Assembly: GCA_030220185.1 (NCBI GenBank)
Contig: JASPKZ010000425.1
Coordinates: 397,501-461,500 of the forward strand
From: Diploptera punctata
Taxonomy: Eukaryota > Arthropoda > Insecta > Blattodea > Blaberidae
DNA length: 64,000 bases
Direction of reading: 5' to 3'
A program made the translations under genes and the position numbers. This document shows positions 12,003-22,254 of this stretch, piece after piece; positions within the stretch are counted from its first letter, which is position 1; each line of letters opens with the position of its first letter. The notes below the pieces were generated by a model. The model ran no database searches and was not told the origin of the DNA. It saw nothing but the letters and a program-made list of their open reading frames with translations.

Positions 12003-12240
12003 TATTATTTTCTTTATCTTCTTCTTCTTTTTAAAACGATTAAACCGTATAGGTTAGTTCCGGCTCCAAGTATAATAGCTGTTGTGTCCATCTCTTTCGT
12101 TGGTGTCTCCGATCTATTTTTCCTCTTCCCGGTTGATAGTTTAGACTTTTCCAAGGCAATCTGTTAGTATCCATTCTGGAGACATTTTTCATACCATTTT
12201 CTCCTATATACTCTTCTATTTTATCTGTCAAACTGAATAC
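12003..12240 (-). pseudogene. LINE-C 3' end remnant
   Basis: On the minus strand, SRMDTNRLPWKSLNYQPGRG, KRWTQQLLYLEPELTYTV and a (GAA)n tail at 12003-12030. It is related to 60852-61268. Confidence 0.75.
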
Positions 12241-13140
12241 AGTAAAATTATCTTATTCGCGGGAGATATGTTCCGCAAAATAGGAACCGCGAATATGTAA
12301 TGGTAATTTGTATGGGTATAGGATAAGGTTCAAAGGTTCCAAAATAAGATAAAATTGTCAAAATAAAATAAATCAATGAAAGATTTTGAACAATTTCTAT
12401 TACTTATTACTGTCAGACTTAGGCAAGAGTTTAAAGTAGTGATTTTTTTTCATGTTTTACCGCTTTTAAAAGGTATTTTAATTCAGATTGATATTCAGAT
12501 GTGAATTTAGCGATATATTTCCTTATTTTGTATTCTGATTTCGTGATTGAATCGTACAGTTGATTCATTAACATTGACACAGCGTGATATAGACGCAAAC
12601 GACTGGCCAACGTGAAAATGGTCAAGCATTTCTGTTTTTTACTTTAAGCGGTACACTACCTTTTTTTTTTTTTCCGCTTCGGAACTAATTTTATTTCGTT
12701 TGACACGACATTATAAATTGGCAACGAAACACAAGAGACACGTGTTATTCAACCAAAATTAATTCAACCAATGGCAAGTTGAAACAATAAAACACCGATC
12801 GGGGCGAGAGTGGCATTTATACGGATATAACGGCAGGTGAAATACGACGGCGTTGGTTTTAACAACAAACTTTAGGCTTAGTGTCAATAAGGTTTGTTTT
12901 TCTTTGATATTTAATTGTCCATTTGGTTTGAATCGCTCTTTGTAAAAGCAGCTTTGAACGTGCCTGCAGTAAAAAAAAGTTGCCGGTGCGTTAATAAAGG
13001 ACACTAATCCTTCTAATATACCCACTGGATCCGCGAATAAATACATTTTTAGCCGCGAATACAGGATTTGTGTCGTAATTTTTTAACCCGCGAATAATTA
13101 AATCGTGAATAAGGGAACAGTGAAAAGGAGCTTTAACTGT
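12239..13140 (-). mobile_element. pogo/Tigger-like element, decayed
   Basis: The termini ACAGTAAAATTATCTTATTC and GAATAAGGGAACAGTGAAAA...TTTAACTGT are inverted and carry the GCGAATA motifs. The minus strand of 12431-12625 encodes IRKYIAKFTSEYQSELKYLL, the same segment seen in the 10271-11313 copy. The two copies match through CGCGGATCC/CTAATATACC and the CTTTATTAACGC stretch, in opposite orientation. Confidence 0.62.
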
Positions 13141-13189
13141 ATTTTTATTTCTTTACGAATTTCTTCACTGAATTTTGTTATCATAAGTA

Positions 13190-13930
13190 ATACCACAAGT
13201 GGTTTCCAAATTATCGATAAATTCACGACTCACGAAGTGAGGAGTCAATTCATCTAGAGAATTTGGAAATCAAGAGTGACATTTGTTAGGACTATTTAAC
13301 GAATAAAATTAAGCTGTTTACTCACAAATCATTATTTAACTACAGTTATTTTAAAATATTTATATATTTAATGTAGGCCTAAACGGCGATGTATAAAATA
13401 AATGAGAAACGATTGGTACGCTTCACTTCCTTCCTTTGTTCGTCACTGCAATCAGGTCATAATATCATTTATTGCCAAAGGATCGCAATATTGTAAGAAT
13501 GCACCCTAGTGGAGAAATTTATAACTAACGTTATAGGTATTAATTAATTTGATGTCCTATGATGTAAATATGTCAATTATATTTTTCTGCAACGTCATTT
13601 CCTGAAAATATTTCGTTTAACAAAGTGCAAACAGTGTTTTTTTTTTGTGGTATAATCAATTGTTACAATTTTTTTATATTATCTATCGCATACGCTTTCT
13701 GCTGACATTCATGCACTATATATACAATCTGGTAGCCATATTTCTTGGAGGGTCAGTCACTGCAAAATAATGCTATGACCTATTCAGAATGTTAAAAAGG
13801 AGGTGCTTTCTTTATTATGATAAACTTTAGTTGGTAACTTTTAGGCGAAACACGACTGTGATTGGTTGTAAATAAAAAATCATTGAAATGTGATAGGTCA
13901 TTGAATCCCATTTGGGGCATGAGTTAAATA
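13190..13930 (-). repeat. R4 MITE-like repeat, minus copy
   Basis: It carries the same sequence as 22255-22985 in reverse. The hairpin end at 13199-13300 includes CACGACTCACGAAGTGAGGA inside the longer loop. Confidence 0.85.
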
Positions 13931-14135
13931 GTACATAAAATATATTATCATTCAATCTCAATGACTTCATTGCTTCACAATTCGCTGAAACGTATATAAA
14001 ACCGTTAGTTCTAATCTCACGAAATATCCTGCGAACCATAATAACCTCTCGCATTACAGTTATAAGGATTACGTTAGAATCTGCAGACAATATTTATTCT
14101 CCTTTGAAATGATAAGAAATTTATTATATTATAAT

Positions 14136-14262
14136 ATATAATAAAAAACAATAAAACCAAAATAAAAAAGAATATTATAATATAATAAAAATCAATAAAA
14201 CCAAAATAAAAAAGAATATAATAAAAAACAATAAAACCAAAAAAAAAAAAATATCATGTGTA
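14136..14262. repeat. AT-rich short tandem repeat
   Basis: Three imperfect copies of ACAATAAAACCAAAATAAAA, AAGAATATAATA, spaced about 45-60 bases. Confidence 0.75.
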
Positions 14263-14269
14263 AACTTAT

Positions 14270-14373
14270 ATAAATTGAAGTGTGGCACATGTGACAATGT
14301 CTATATAGGACAAACTGGTAGACCTTTTATCTCTCGGATAAAGGAACACATGAGAGCATATAGCAGAAATTTA
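14270..14373 (+). pseudogene. Penelope-like element GIY-YIG domain, interrupted
   Basis: The plus frame reads YKLKCGTCDNVYIGQTGRPF, then ISRIKEHMRAYSRN. This is the GIY-YIG-type nuclease domain found at the C-terminus of PLE reverse transcriptases. The frame is cut at 14373 by the LINE-B insertion and resumes at 16581 as NRNLEYSKYANHLFQFNHCF. Upstream is only an AT-rich tandem tract, so the reverse transcriptase part is not here. Confidence 0.85.
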
Positions 14374-14423
14374 TCATCATCATGAACAAATTCGTTTTAG
14401 GCCATGTGGCCTGTACGGTAAAC

Positions 14424-15170
14424 CTAGCAAAGATGGTCTTGATCTTTCCCCCGATGTTTTGGTCTTCCTTGGTCCCTATGTCCAGTTGGGGTATATTGGA
14501 ATGCCAATTTTGGAAGTCTATTTCTTGCCATTCTCCTCAGATGATTTTTCCATTCTTGTTGGTATCTTTGTATATCTTCATTTAAACTTGTTACTCCAAG
14601 TTTTCCTCTGATAATAGTGTTCCTTTGGTGATCCAGTCTATTAACTCCTAACAATGATCGTAAGAAGCGCATTTGGCTTACTTGAAGTTTATGAGAGTTT
14701 CTTTTATTTAAAATCCAAATTTCACTTCCGTATTTTAGAGCAGCTTTTGATGTGATGTTATGTAATCTTAGTTTTGTCTCTGTCCTCATCTGTTTACCAA
14801 AATGTCTTCGTATTACCCATTCATTTTATTATATTTTTGTAATTTTGAATCAATGTCACTCTTATACTCTGCAAATACACTTCCTAAGTAAGAGAAATCT
14901 GACACTTGTTCTATAATTTTTCCATCAATCTCAATTTTCACCCGTTGTATGTTTTTTCCACACATTGCCATTGTTTTGGATTTTGAAGTGGAAATTTTCA
15001 TATTATATTTGCTGGCAATTTTGAATAATTGATACGCTGCTATTTGTAAGCTATCTTCGGAATCTGATAATATTATTTGATCATCAGCATATAATATTGT
15101 TTGAATTATTTTATTCCTAGTTATTGAAATTCCACTATTTACTGTTTGTTTCCATTCTTGCACTATTCTG

Positions 15171-15221
<51 letters not shown>

Positions 15222-16265
15222 TAAGAATGGAGATAGTCCACATCCTTGTCGAACACCTTTGCTTGTGTTTATGTGTTCTGTTATTTCTCCATCTGGTAAT
15301 TTAATTTTGATTTTAGAATTTTGATATAAGCTTTGTATGGCTCGTATTACATGTGAGTGTATATGTTCTTCATGCAGTATCTGCCAAAGTTTATCTCGGT
15401 TTACATTATCATATGCCTTTTCATAATCTATAAATAGTATGTACAGTGGGAGATTAAATTCTCTCCTTTTTTCCATAATTTGTTGCAGGGTAAATATTGT
15501 ATCTATAGTGCTCCTCCCTTTTCTAAATCCACATTGTTCTTCTTCCAAAAATGTTTCACTACTTACTGATAATTTATTTTTAATTTCGTTGGCATATAAT
15601 TTAGATGCAGTTGGGAGTAAGGTAATGCCTCGGTAGTTATCACATTTGTTTTTCTGACCTTTTTTATGTATATTAATTACTAGACCCGTTTCCCAATCCA
15701 TTGGAATATTAAGACAATGCCAAATATTGTTAAAAAGTTCTAATAGTTTCTCTTTCAAAGCATTTCCTCCATACTTAAAAAGTTCTAAATTTAAATCATC
15801 TAAACCTGGACTTTTCCTGCCCTTGGCCTTCTTTAAAACTTCTTCTAGTTCGTTCATTGTTATGTCTGGTTTTTCTATTTCATTTTCACAAGTCAAATTC
15901 AAAGTAATTTTTTCAGTGTGAGTGTTCGGTTCTGACCAAAGATTTTTGTAGTAAGTAATCCAATCTTGTTTTGGTATCAGATTAACATTAATTTTGTCTT
16001 TTGTTTCCATCTGTAATTTTTTGAATATTTTAAATCCCTGTCTTTGTGCTCCTGTAATATCATGTTCTAAGGATTTTACAAATTTATCCCAATCATCCCT
16101 CCTATATTTTCTAGACAATTTACGAACCTTAGCTGAGTTTTTTATATTCTGTATAATGTTCCTCTTGTTTAGTTTGTAAATATACTTTATAGGCTTTTTT
16201 CTTTTGTTCAATATTTTCTTTTAATTCAGGATTCCAAGTGCGTAATCTCCTTTTGTTTTTGATTT
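14424..16265 (-). pseudogene. LINE-B reverse transcriptase, frameshifted
   Basis: Minus strand, long frame 16211-15171. It carries KAKGRKSPGLDDLNLELFKY, NYRGITLLPTASKLYAN, QCGFRKGRSTIDTIF, FIDYEKAYDNVNRDKLWQ (motif A) and GVRQGCGLSPFLFNIYI (motif B). A (TA)n run then shifts the frame. The next frame (15256-14813) holds LYADDQIILSDSEDSL (YADD at 15080-15091) and DFSYLGSVF. A further break leads to the C-terminal domain LKYGSEIWILNKRN and LRRMARNRLPKLAFQYTP. It is a non-LTR reverse transcriptase that would copy its own RNA at a nicked target. The endonuclease part is absent, as expected for a 5'-truncated copy. Confidence 0.92.
15173..15218. repeat. (TA)n inside LINE-B reverse transcriptase codons
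   Basis: The tract lies exactly where the protein reads FLFNIYI...INRIVQEWK. The native codons are already alternating AT, so the tract is an expansion in coding sequence, and it shifts the frame. Confidence 0.9.
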
Positions 16266-16761
16266 GTTTATATCCGAGACTCTCGTATGCTGCTTAACAG
16301 GGATGTAAGAGGTAGTGATGTGCATTCTATTACCTCTCCTACCTAATTCTCAACCTCACCTGCACGTGATACACCCTGCTTTTAACTAACGAGGTAATGG
16401 GCCCGAGTCACGGCGGTATAACCGTTCCATCAAATATGGAGGAAATTCCATATTTTGAACGCCTGACTAGAGGCTATAAGGTAGCAGCCCTACCACTAGT
16501 CTTGCTCTGTGGATGGCTGGTAACCAACCCAGGGGACTTCCTATTACTCGAAGAAACTTACGCAAAGACTGGAATGATAACAGAAATTTAGAATATTCAA
16601 AATATGCTAACCACCTATTCCAATTTAATCATTGTTTTGATCCAAATTTTGATAAATGTTTGTGATAAGGGTAAGAAGTCGGACCTTTTGGAGGTTGTAG
16701 AAATAAATAAATTGAAAAACAGGAATAAGCTTTCATATTTGAAGAGAAAAATTATACGCTC

Positions 16762-16835
16762 AGACCGGGACTTGAACCCGGGACCCTTGGTTCTCTAGAC
16801 CAAGTGCTCTACCAACTGAGCTACCTGAGCAAGTA
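16762..16835 (-). tRNA. tRNA-like sequence, possible pseudogene or SINE module
   Basis: The minus strand folds as GCTCAGG/TCTGAGC acceptor (7 pairs, one G-U), GCTC/GAGC D stem, and CCGGG/CCCGG T stem with TTCAAGT loop. It has good A-box (TAGCTCAGTTGG) and B-box (GGTTCAAGTCC). The anticodon arm is one base too long: TTGGT/ACCAA closes a CTAGAGA loop, giving AGA as formal anticodon, but there is no long variable arm as a tRNA-Ser would need. The body most resembles a Lys-type tRNA. It lies within the mobile insertion 16732-17086, so it is more likely a retroposed derivative than a functional gene. Confidence 0.45.
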
Positions 16836-16985
16836 CCGATATAAACGCAAATCTTTCTCTATATACATTGTAATTCCCATCCACCAAATGCTATGAAGCC
16901 ATGCTTCTATCTTGCAAATGGCGGCTCCTTTATTAAGAAGACATATTTGGGAATTATACATTACAGCCAATACGGCTTTTTCCAT

Positions 16986-17085
16986 GTTATTATTATTGAT
17001 TTCGTACATCTCAATGATGGATAAATCATAAAATGGATAAAATGATTTATCCATCATTGAGATGTACGAAATCAATAATAATAAC
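16986..17085. repeat. perfect inverted repeat, 44-bp arms, 12-base loop
   Basis: Arm 16986-17029 (GTTATTATTATTGATTTCGT...) is the exact reverse complement of 17042-17085, with loop AAAATGGATAAA. The absence of mismatches suggests recent origin. It forms one end of the insertion 16732-17086. Confidence 0.95.
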
Positions 17086-17591
17086 AAGGAATAAGCTGTT
17101 AAATTCTCAACTTGATTTGAATGAATCGCCTTTGTTAAATTAAAAAATTTAAATAAATTATTGTTGTATTGTTGCTTAGACCAGTTGATATGTACTATAA
17201 TAACACAATTCATAATTTAACATGTCTGAAGAAGGTAGGCTATAGTGTACCGAAACAGCTGCCACTGAATTAAATCTTAATAAATATGAAAATCAAACAA
17301 AACTAAGTTTTATTTTTATTTAATTAATAATACAAAATAGTTGTCATGACTTATGAAATGACCCTCGTATATATAAATCTTCAGTACATGTGTTTGTCAC
17401 TGAACTACTCCTAAACGACTACACCGATTTTCATTAAACATTTTGTGCGTGTCTGATTGCGTTCCTCAATGGTTTAGATTCACAATTGGGCCCTCAAAAA
17501 CTATTAGGTATAGGAGTTCAGCTGAAGTAAACATTTAAAAATCGCTCTATCGGTCAAAATGGTCGATGTTTCACAACATAACTCAGTATAT

Positions 17592-18016
17592 GATGAAAGT
17601 TACAAATTAAAATGTACCTGTTGGCAGGTGCCGTCGTCCTCAACTTTGTTAAAATATTGTATATATAATTAACTAGAGCGCTTTCGGAAGCTATCTTCCA
17701 TCTTCGGCAGGTTGAGCTTCAGCTAGGATAAGTACATTTGAAGACCTCGAAATTATAAAGGAAACAACACCTCACTTCTTAATGAGAACGCACCCCAGTC
17801 AAATACATTATGCGAGATCGTCAAAAACAAGTCAGTTGCTGCTACAAACAGTTGGAGTATACATCGCCCTAAACAACAACAAATAGCAGAAGCTCAACCT
17901 GCTGAAGATGGAAGATAAATTCCGAAAGCGCTCCAGTTAATTATATATACAATATTTTAACAAAGTTGAGGACGACAACGCCTGCCAACAGGTACATTTT
18001 AATTTTTAACTTTCAT
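17592..18016. repeat. fold-back element, arms about 125-130 bp
   Basis: Left arm 17592-17721 (GTACCTGTTGGCAGGTG...) pairs with 17890-18016 (...CCTGCCAACAGGTACATTTT) with few mismatches; the spacer is about 168 bp. It sits within an R5 unit. Confidence 0.88.
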
Positions 18017-18420
18017 CGTATGACTTCACCTCAACGGAATTTGATATGAACTTTAACAGTATTAAAACTCAGTATAGCCTATCTTATTAAAATAAACCGA
18101 CATAAGTATTGTCAAAAAATGAGCGAAATGCGACAATTTGATGTCGAGGTTTACTTGAAATCCGAAGTTAAAAACTGCCTAAACGACTGCACCGATTTTG
18201 ATTAAATGTTTTAAGTTTGTTAGAGTTGGTCTCTAGATGGATTAGATTCATAATTCGAACCTTCTAACTAAAACCATTAGATGTAGGAGTTCATAAGAAG
18301 TGACAATTAGAAAAAAACGCTCTAGCGGTCACAATCTTCAATGTTTCACAACGAAACTCAGTCTATCCTATCAAGATAAAGTGAGATAGGTATTATCCAG
18401 AAATGACCGAAATAAGACAA

Positions 18421-19292
18421 TTAGAAGTGGGAATGGTATTAATAAGCTGTTAGTTTATGCTGATGATGTAGTACTACTGGCCGATAGCGAGGAGATACTA
18501 AAGGCCAACACGCACCACTCTTGAGTAACGCTAAGAAATTAGGACTGGAAGTAAATATCAATAAAACTAAATATATGGTCACACGTATAAATTCAGTATA
18601 TCATGGAAATGGACAGCTAATGACAAATGAGGGAAATTTTGAGGAAGTGGCTGAATTCAAATACATAGGAACAATAATCACAAATAGGAATGAGATGCAC
18701 AAAGAAATTAAACATAGGCTCAATTCTGGAAATGCGTGCTATTATGCATTGCAGAGACTCTTGATGTCCCAACTCCTTTCAAATAACGTTAAACTGAAAA
18801 TATATAAAACTATTATTCTACCAGTAATATTATATGGGTGCGAAACATGGACTTTTACTTTAAGGAGAGGAAAGGATATTACGAGTATTTGAGAATAAAG
18901 TTCTTAGGAGAATTTTTTGACCAAAGAGAGATAAACAGACGGGTGAATGGAGAAGACTGCATAACAATGAACTACATAGTCTTTATAGGAAGCCAGATAT
19001 AATAAGAACAGTTAAGTCTCGTAGACTGCGATGGGCAGGACATGTTGCGCGTATGGGGAATGAAAGACGTGCATGGAAACTTCTTGTAGGAAAGCCAGAA
19101 GGAAAACGCCCAGTTGGTAGACCAAGAATGAGGTGGGAGAACAACATTAACTATGATTTGAGGGAAGTAGATTATATAGGGAATGATTGGAAAGCATTAG
19201 CTCAGGATAGGGATGTATGGAGAACTTATGTCCGCGCGGCCATGAATCTACGGGTTCGATAGTGCCAGTGAGTAAGTAAGTAAGTAAGTAAG
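18421..19292 (+). pseudogene. LINE-A 3' half (reverse transcriptase and C-terminal domain), broken
   Basis: It starts in the reverse transcriptase catalytic motif (LLVYADDVVLLADSEE, YADD at 18456-18467). A short deletion/frameshift follows, then NAKKLGLEVNINKTKYMVTR, FKYIGTIITNRNEMHKEIKH and VILYGCETWTFTLRRGKD. After another break come RLRWAGHVARMGNERRAWKL, GKPEGKRPVGRPRMRWENN and a last frame ending AMNLRVR. The 3' end is GGTTCGATAGTGCCAGTGAG followed by (TAAG)n. It is inserted in the R5 repeat. It is the best copy in the window of the family that leaves most of the LINE 3' ends here. Confidence 0.9.
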
Positions 19293-20038
19293 AAGTTGAG
19301 ATTTACTTGAAACCCAAAATTAAATATACTGCCTAAACGACTGAACCAGTTTTGATCAAAATTTTTGTGTGTGTTTGAGTGGGTCACTGGATGGTTTAGA
19401 TTCACAGGTGACGCTGCGATCGGGTTATATGATTTTTTAATGTCAGATGTGTAGTCATCTGCATTATCAACATATTCCGCGCGACAACGTGACGTCATCA
19501 TGCACGCTCAACAGATGGAAGTGACGAGTTTTTTTTTTTGCGAACTTATTTAATACGTCTTAATTAGTGAATTTTATGGTAAAAAATGTAACATTTTTAT
19601 CGTCCGGCCATGTGACGAGAATTGAACGTTCGGGCAGGACAATGTCTGCCGGGACCGCCAGTAGGCATATATATATATATATATATATATATCCGTTAAC
19701 GCTCTAACGGCAGCAATTTTTGTTTCATCGAAGCCAGCTTCGCATATAGCAATTAATTTAAAAAAAGTAAAGTCGAATTAGTTAACTAGCAAAATTGGAC
19801 TATTAGGTGTAGCTGTTCACCTGAAACAAAAATTAAAAATCACTCTAGAGGTCGCAATTTTCGGTGTTTCACAACGAAGCCCTGTATCATATATTATGCT
19901 ATTGAAATAAAACGAGGTAGGTGTCTTCTAAAAATCAGAGATAACCGACTATAAGAAGTGGGGGTTTACCCGAAATCCGAACTTTAAAAAAATATATATA
20001 TTGTAACATCCGCCATGTTTGTTTCGTCGCAATGAATT

Positions 20039-20087
<49 letters not shown>

Positions 20088-20089
<2 letters not shown>

Positions 20090-20660
20090 TCATCAATGGC
20101 AGGCATGGATTAAGCCAATTGGCCTGTTCCGCTTCAGGAAAGAAATTGATCCCTCCATCTCTTCTTAGGTCTTCCTGGGTCTCTTCGCCCTGTGGGTCTG
20201 TAGTTCAATAGCTGCAGAGGTAGTCTATTGTTTGGCATCCTCAGAAGGTGTTCATGCCAATTATTTTGATATTTTTGAATGATTTCAGTTATTGCTGGTG
20301 TGTTGAGAGCTTTGCGGATATCTTCATTACGCATGTGATCATAAAGCGTATAACCCGCTAAAGGTCTTAATAACTTCATTTCTGCAGCTACTATCCTATT
20401 TAATTTACCTGTAGTAAGAGTCCAGGTTTCAGAACCATAAAGTAGAGTTGGAAGAGCCATTATTTTATAAAATTTTAGAATTGTATCTGGACGTACTTTC
20501 GGAAAAGAATGTTTTTTATTGTTCCTATAAGTTTTTGAAATTTGACCAATTTTATGTCTATGTCTTTACATGTGTCGTACGAAAGATTGCAGCCAAGATA
20601 AGTAAAGTTATTAACTTGTTCTATTATATTGTTGTTAATAACAATTTTAGTTCTTATCGG

Positions 20661-20665
<5 letters not shown>
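20088..20665 (-). pseudogene. LINE-D 3' part, between two (TA)n tracts
   Basis: On the minus strand, IRTKIVINNNIIEQVNNFTY and LGCNLSYDTCKDIDIKLVKF precede a break. Then come LPTLLYGSETWTLTTGKLNR, HLLRMPNNRLPLQLLNYRPT and GRRDPGRPKKRWRDQFLS. The 3' end is CCATTGATGATG followed by (AT)n (20040-20087). The order is that of the post-RT region of a non-LTR reverse transcriptase. Confidence 0.85.
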
Positions 20666-20702
<37 letters not shown>

Positions 20703-20740
20703 TGCGACAAAATAAAACATGGCGGATATATATTATATAC

Positions 20741-21035
20741 AGTGTTCTGCCCGAGGGCGGGTCTTTCACTTCAATCATAGCATTTTCATGCTATGCTTTA
20801 CTGCTTTACTAGGGAATTATAGGTGTGGTAGATTCCTATTGCTTTCCACACCGGTCAAGAATGATGGTGATGATGATGTCCGGATGCTTTTCTGGGAACG
20901 TTGGGTCCTAAGCTTCTTGACATTTGTCTTAAAGATGAGGTAAAACTCACCCTGGAAGATTGTCCCGACCGGGAATTGAACCCGGACCCGCTGCGTAACA
21001 AGGCAGCGCGCTATCTCGGGAACACAGCGGTGGAC
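20741..21035 (-). mobile_element. SINE1 copy, tail type a
   Basis: The plus strand begins TTCTGCCCGAGGGCGGGTCT and ends AACACAGCGGTGGAC. Several substitutions suggest an older copy. Confidence 0.9.
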
Positions 21036-21839
21036 TATCTGTATATAATATAATTTAATTAAGCCTTAGAATGCAATGTATCCTATAAGATACATTGGTT
21101 TAATATTTTAATAAGATGATACAAAAATTAATCACTACAAATTATTTAAATTTATGTAAAACCATATAGGCCTAACAATATTCAAAAGTTATTAACTAGA
21201 GACCGGATTATATTCAACATAACAAGCTCGAAATATGCATGAAAAATGCTTGAAATGTGCATGAAAACGTCAATATATGCAATACATTATAATGAAAAAA
21301 ATTTGATTACATATTTTATTTCTAAATTAACATAATAATTAGTATTTTTAATATATATTTAATAATATTGCCATTTATCATTGATAAATGATAAATTATC
21401 AGTCAGTACCAGAAAAAGAGATTGTGTTTTTCTGAAAAAATTACGAGCGACAAAGTCACGAGTGATTTTGTCTAATGAAAAACTCAACCTCGCATTGGAT
21501 TTGGAGTGACTATTTAGCGAATAATACATCATACGCTAAAAATAATTATAATGTTTAATGCTTACCAAAAGTGAGGTTACATATTCCGATGCTACTTCCG
21601 GATAATTTCTAAGTCCGGCTGTATAGTTATAAATAGCATATCTTTGCTGTTAAATCTATTTGGGCTTGGGAAAAGTCAATAACAGATGATTGTATGAGAA
21701 ATAGCTATTAACACTAATGCAGATTCACTATACAGCATTTAATAATTGCTTTAGAGCAACAGAATTCACTTTTTTTTTCGTAATTTTTGAAGTTGATCTG
21801 TCTTGGCATTTCTTGCTGTGCCACATCGATTGTACATAA
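21036..21839. other. no feature recognised
   Basis: AT-rich. A small palindrome ATTTATCATTGATAAATGAT lies near 21374. Confidence 0.45.
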
Positions 21840-22005
21840 TTGGGGGCATTCAGCAGCCAAAGCGCTGCAAAAGCGCTTTATCTGCAGCATACCATTCAGC
21901 GGGCAATAAAGCGCTCTAGGGGACTTGCAGCTATTGCAGCGAAGTAAAAGTAGGCTGCAGAAAGAAAAAACTGCTGCATCCATTGTGATTGGCTGGTTCA
22001 TTCAG
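21840..22005. repeat. R6 unclassified repeat, pair with 25240-25405
   Basis: GGGCAATAAAGCGCTCTAGG and nearby CTGCAG-rich motifs recur in reverse at 25365-25385 (AAAGCGCTTTATTGCCAGCT), together with a shared GCCAAT stretch. Diverged. Confidence 0.5.
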
Positions 22006-22254
22006 TTTAAACATGGCGTCTTTGACTATAAACAATTTATGTTTGATGTACAAATTTTGTATTATTTATGTCTGGACATTAATATATGAGTTATTCGAGG
22101 TGGTTAACTCTTTTAGACGAACATAAGTGATATATTAAGTAAAACTAAAGACAGTGATAATTTTTAAGATTGTTATCAACATCAAGAATTTACGATTATA
22201 ACCTCTTCTTTTCATGTAAATCATTGTGTTATTGACGAGTCAATGTTTTTATTA

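Larger units (their letters stand above)
14374..16580 (-). mobile_element. LINE-B insertion with 10-bp target duplication
   Basis: CAGAAATTTA occurs at 14364-14373 and 16581-16590, and the PLE reading frame is continuous across the two, so 14374-16580 is one insertion of 2,207 bp. It is oriented minus, with a (ATG)n 3' tail at 14374 and a 5' truncation at 16580. About 16280-16580 is not recognisable as coding. Confidence 0.82.
16732..17086 (-). mobile_element. 355-bp insertion with tRNA-like sequence, large hairpin and 11-bp target duplication
   Basis: AGGAATAAGCT flanks it at 16721-16731 and 17087-17097, and the host PLE is collinear on both sides. Read on the minus strand it begins with a 100-bp perfect palindrome (17085-16986), then about 150 bp of unique sequence, then a tRNA-like segment (16835-16762), and ends ...GTATAATTTTTCTC. 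It could be a tRNA-bearing SINE with an unusual head. What moved it is not visible. Confidence 0.75.
16574..17300 (+). mobile_element. Penelope-like element 3' part (continues from 14373)
   Basis: NRNLEYSKYANHLFQFNHCF and then KGKKSDLLEVVEINKLKNRN continue the PLE C-terminus. After a 355-bp insertion (16732-17086), KLLNSQLDLNESPLLN-like codons and the 3' untranslated region follow, with CATGTCTGAAGAAGGT...CCGAAACAGCTG at about 17221-17262. A second PLE piece at 9400-9830 has the same tail. Confidence 0.75.
17385..20035 (+). repeat. R5: about four tandem units of an unclassified repeat, with nested insertions
   Basis: Similar lines recur: CTAAACGACTACACCGATTT (17414), CTAAACGACTGCACCGATTT (18179), CTAAACGACTGAACCAGTTT (19334), and a fourth unit whose middle (GTTTCACAACGAAGCCCTGT) is at about 19865. 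After removing the fold-back (17592-18016) and LINE-A (18421-19292), units are roughly 300-360 bp. Family not recognised. Confidence 0.7.
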
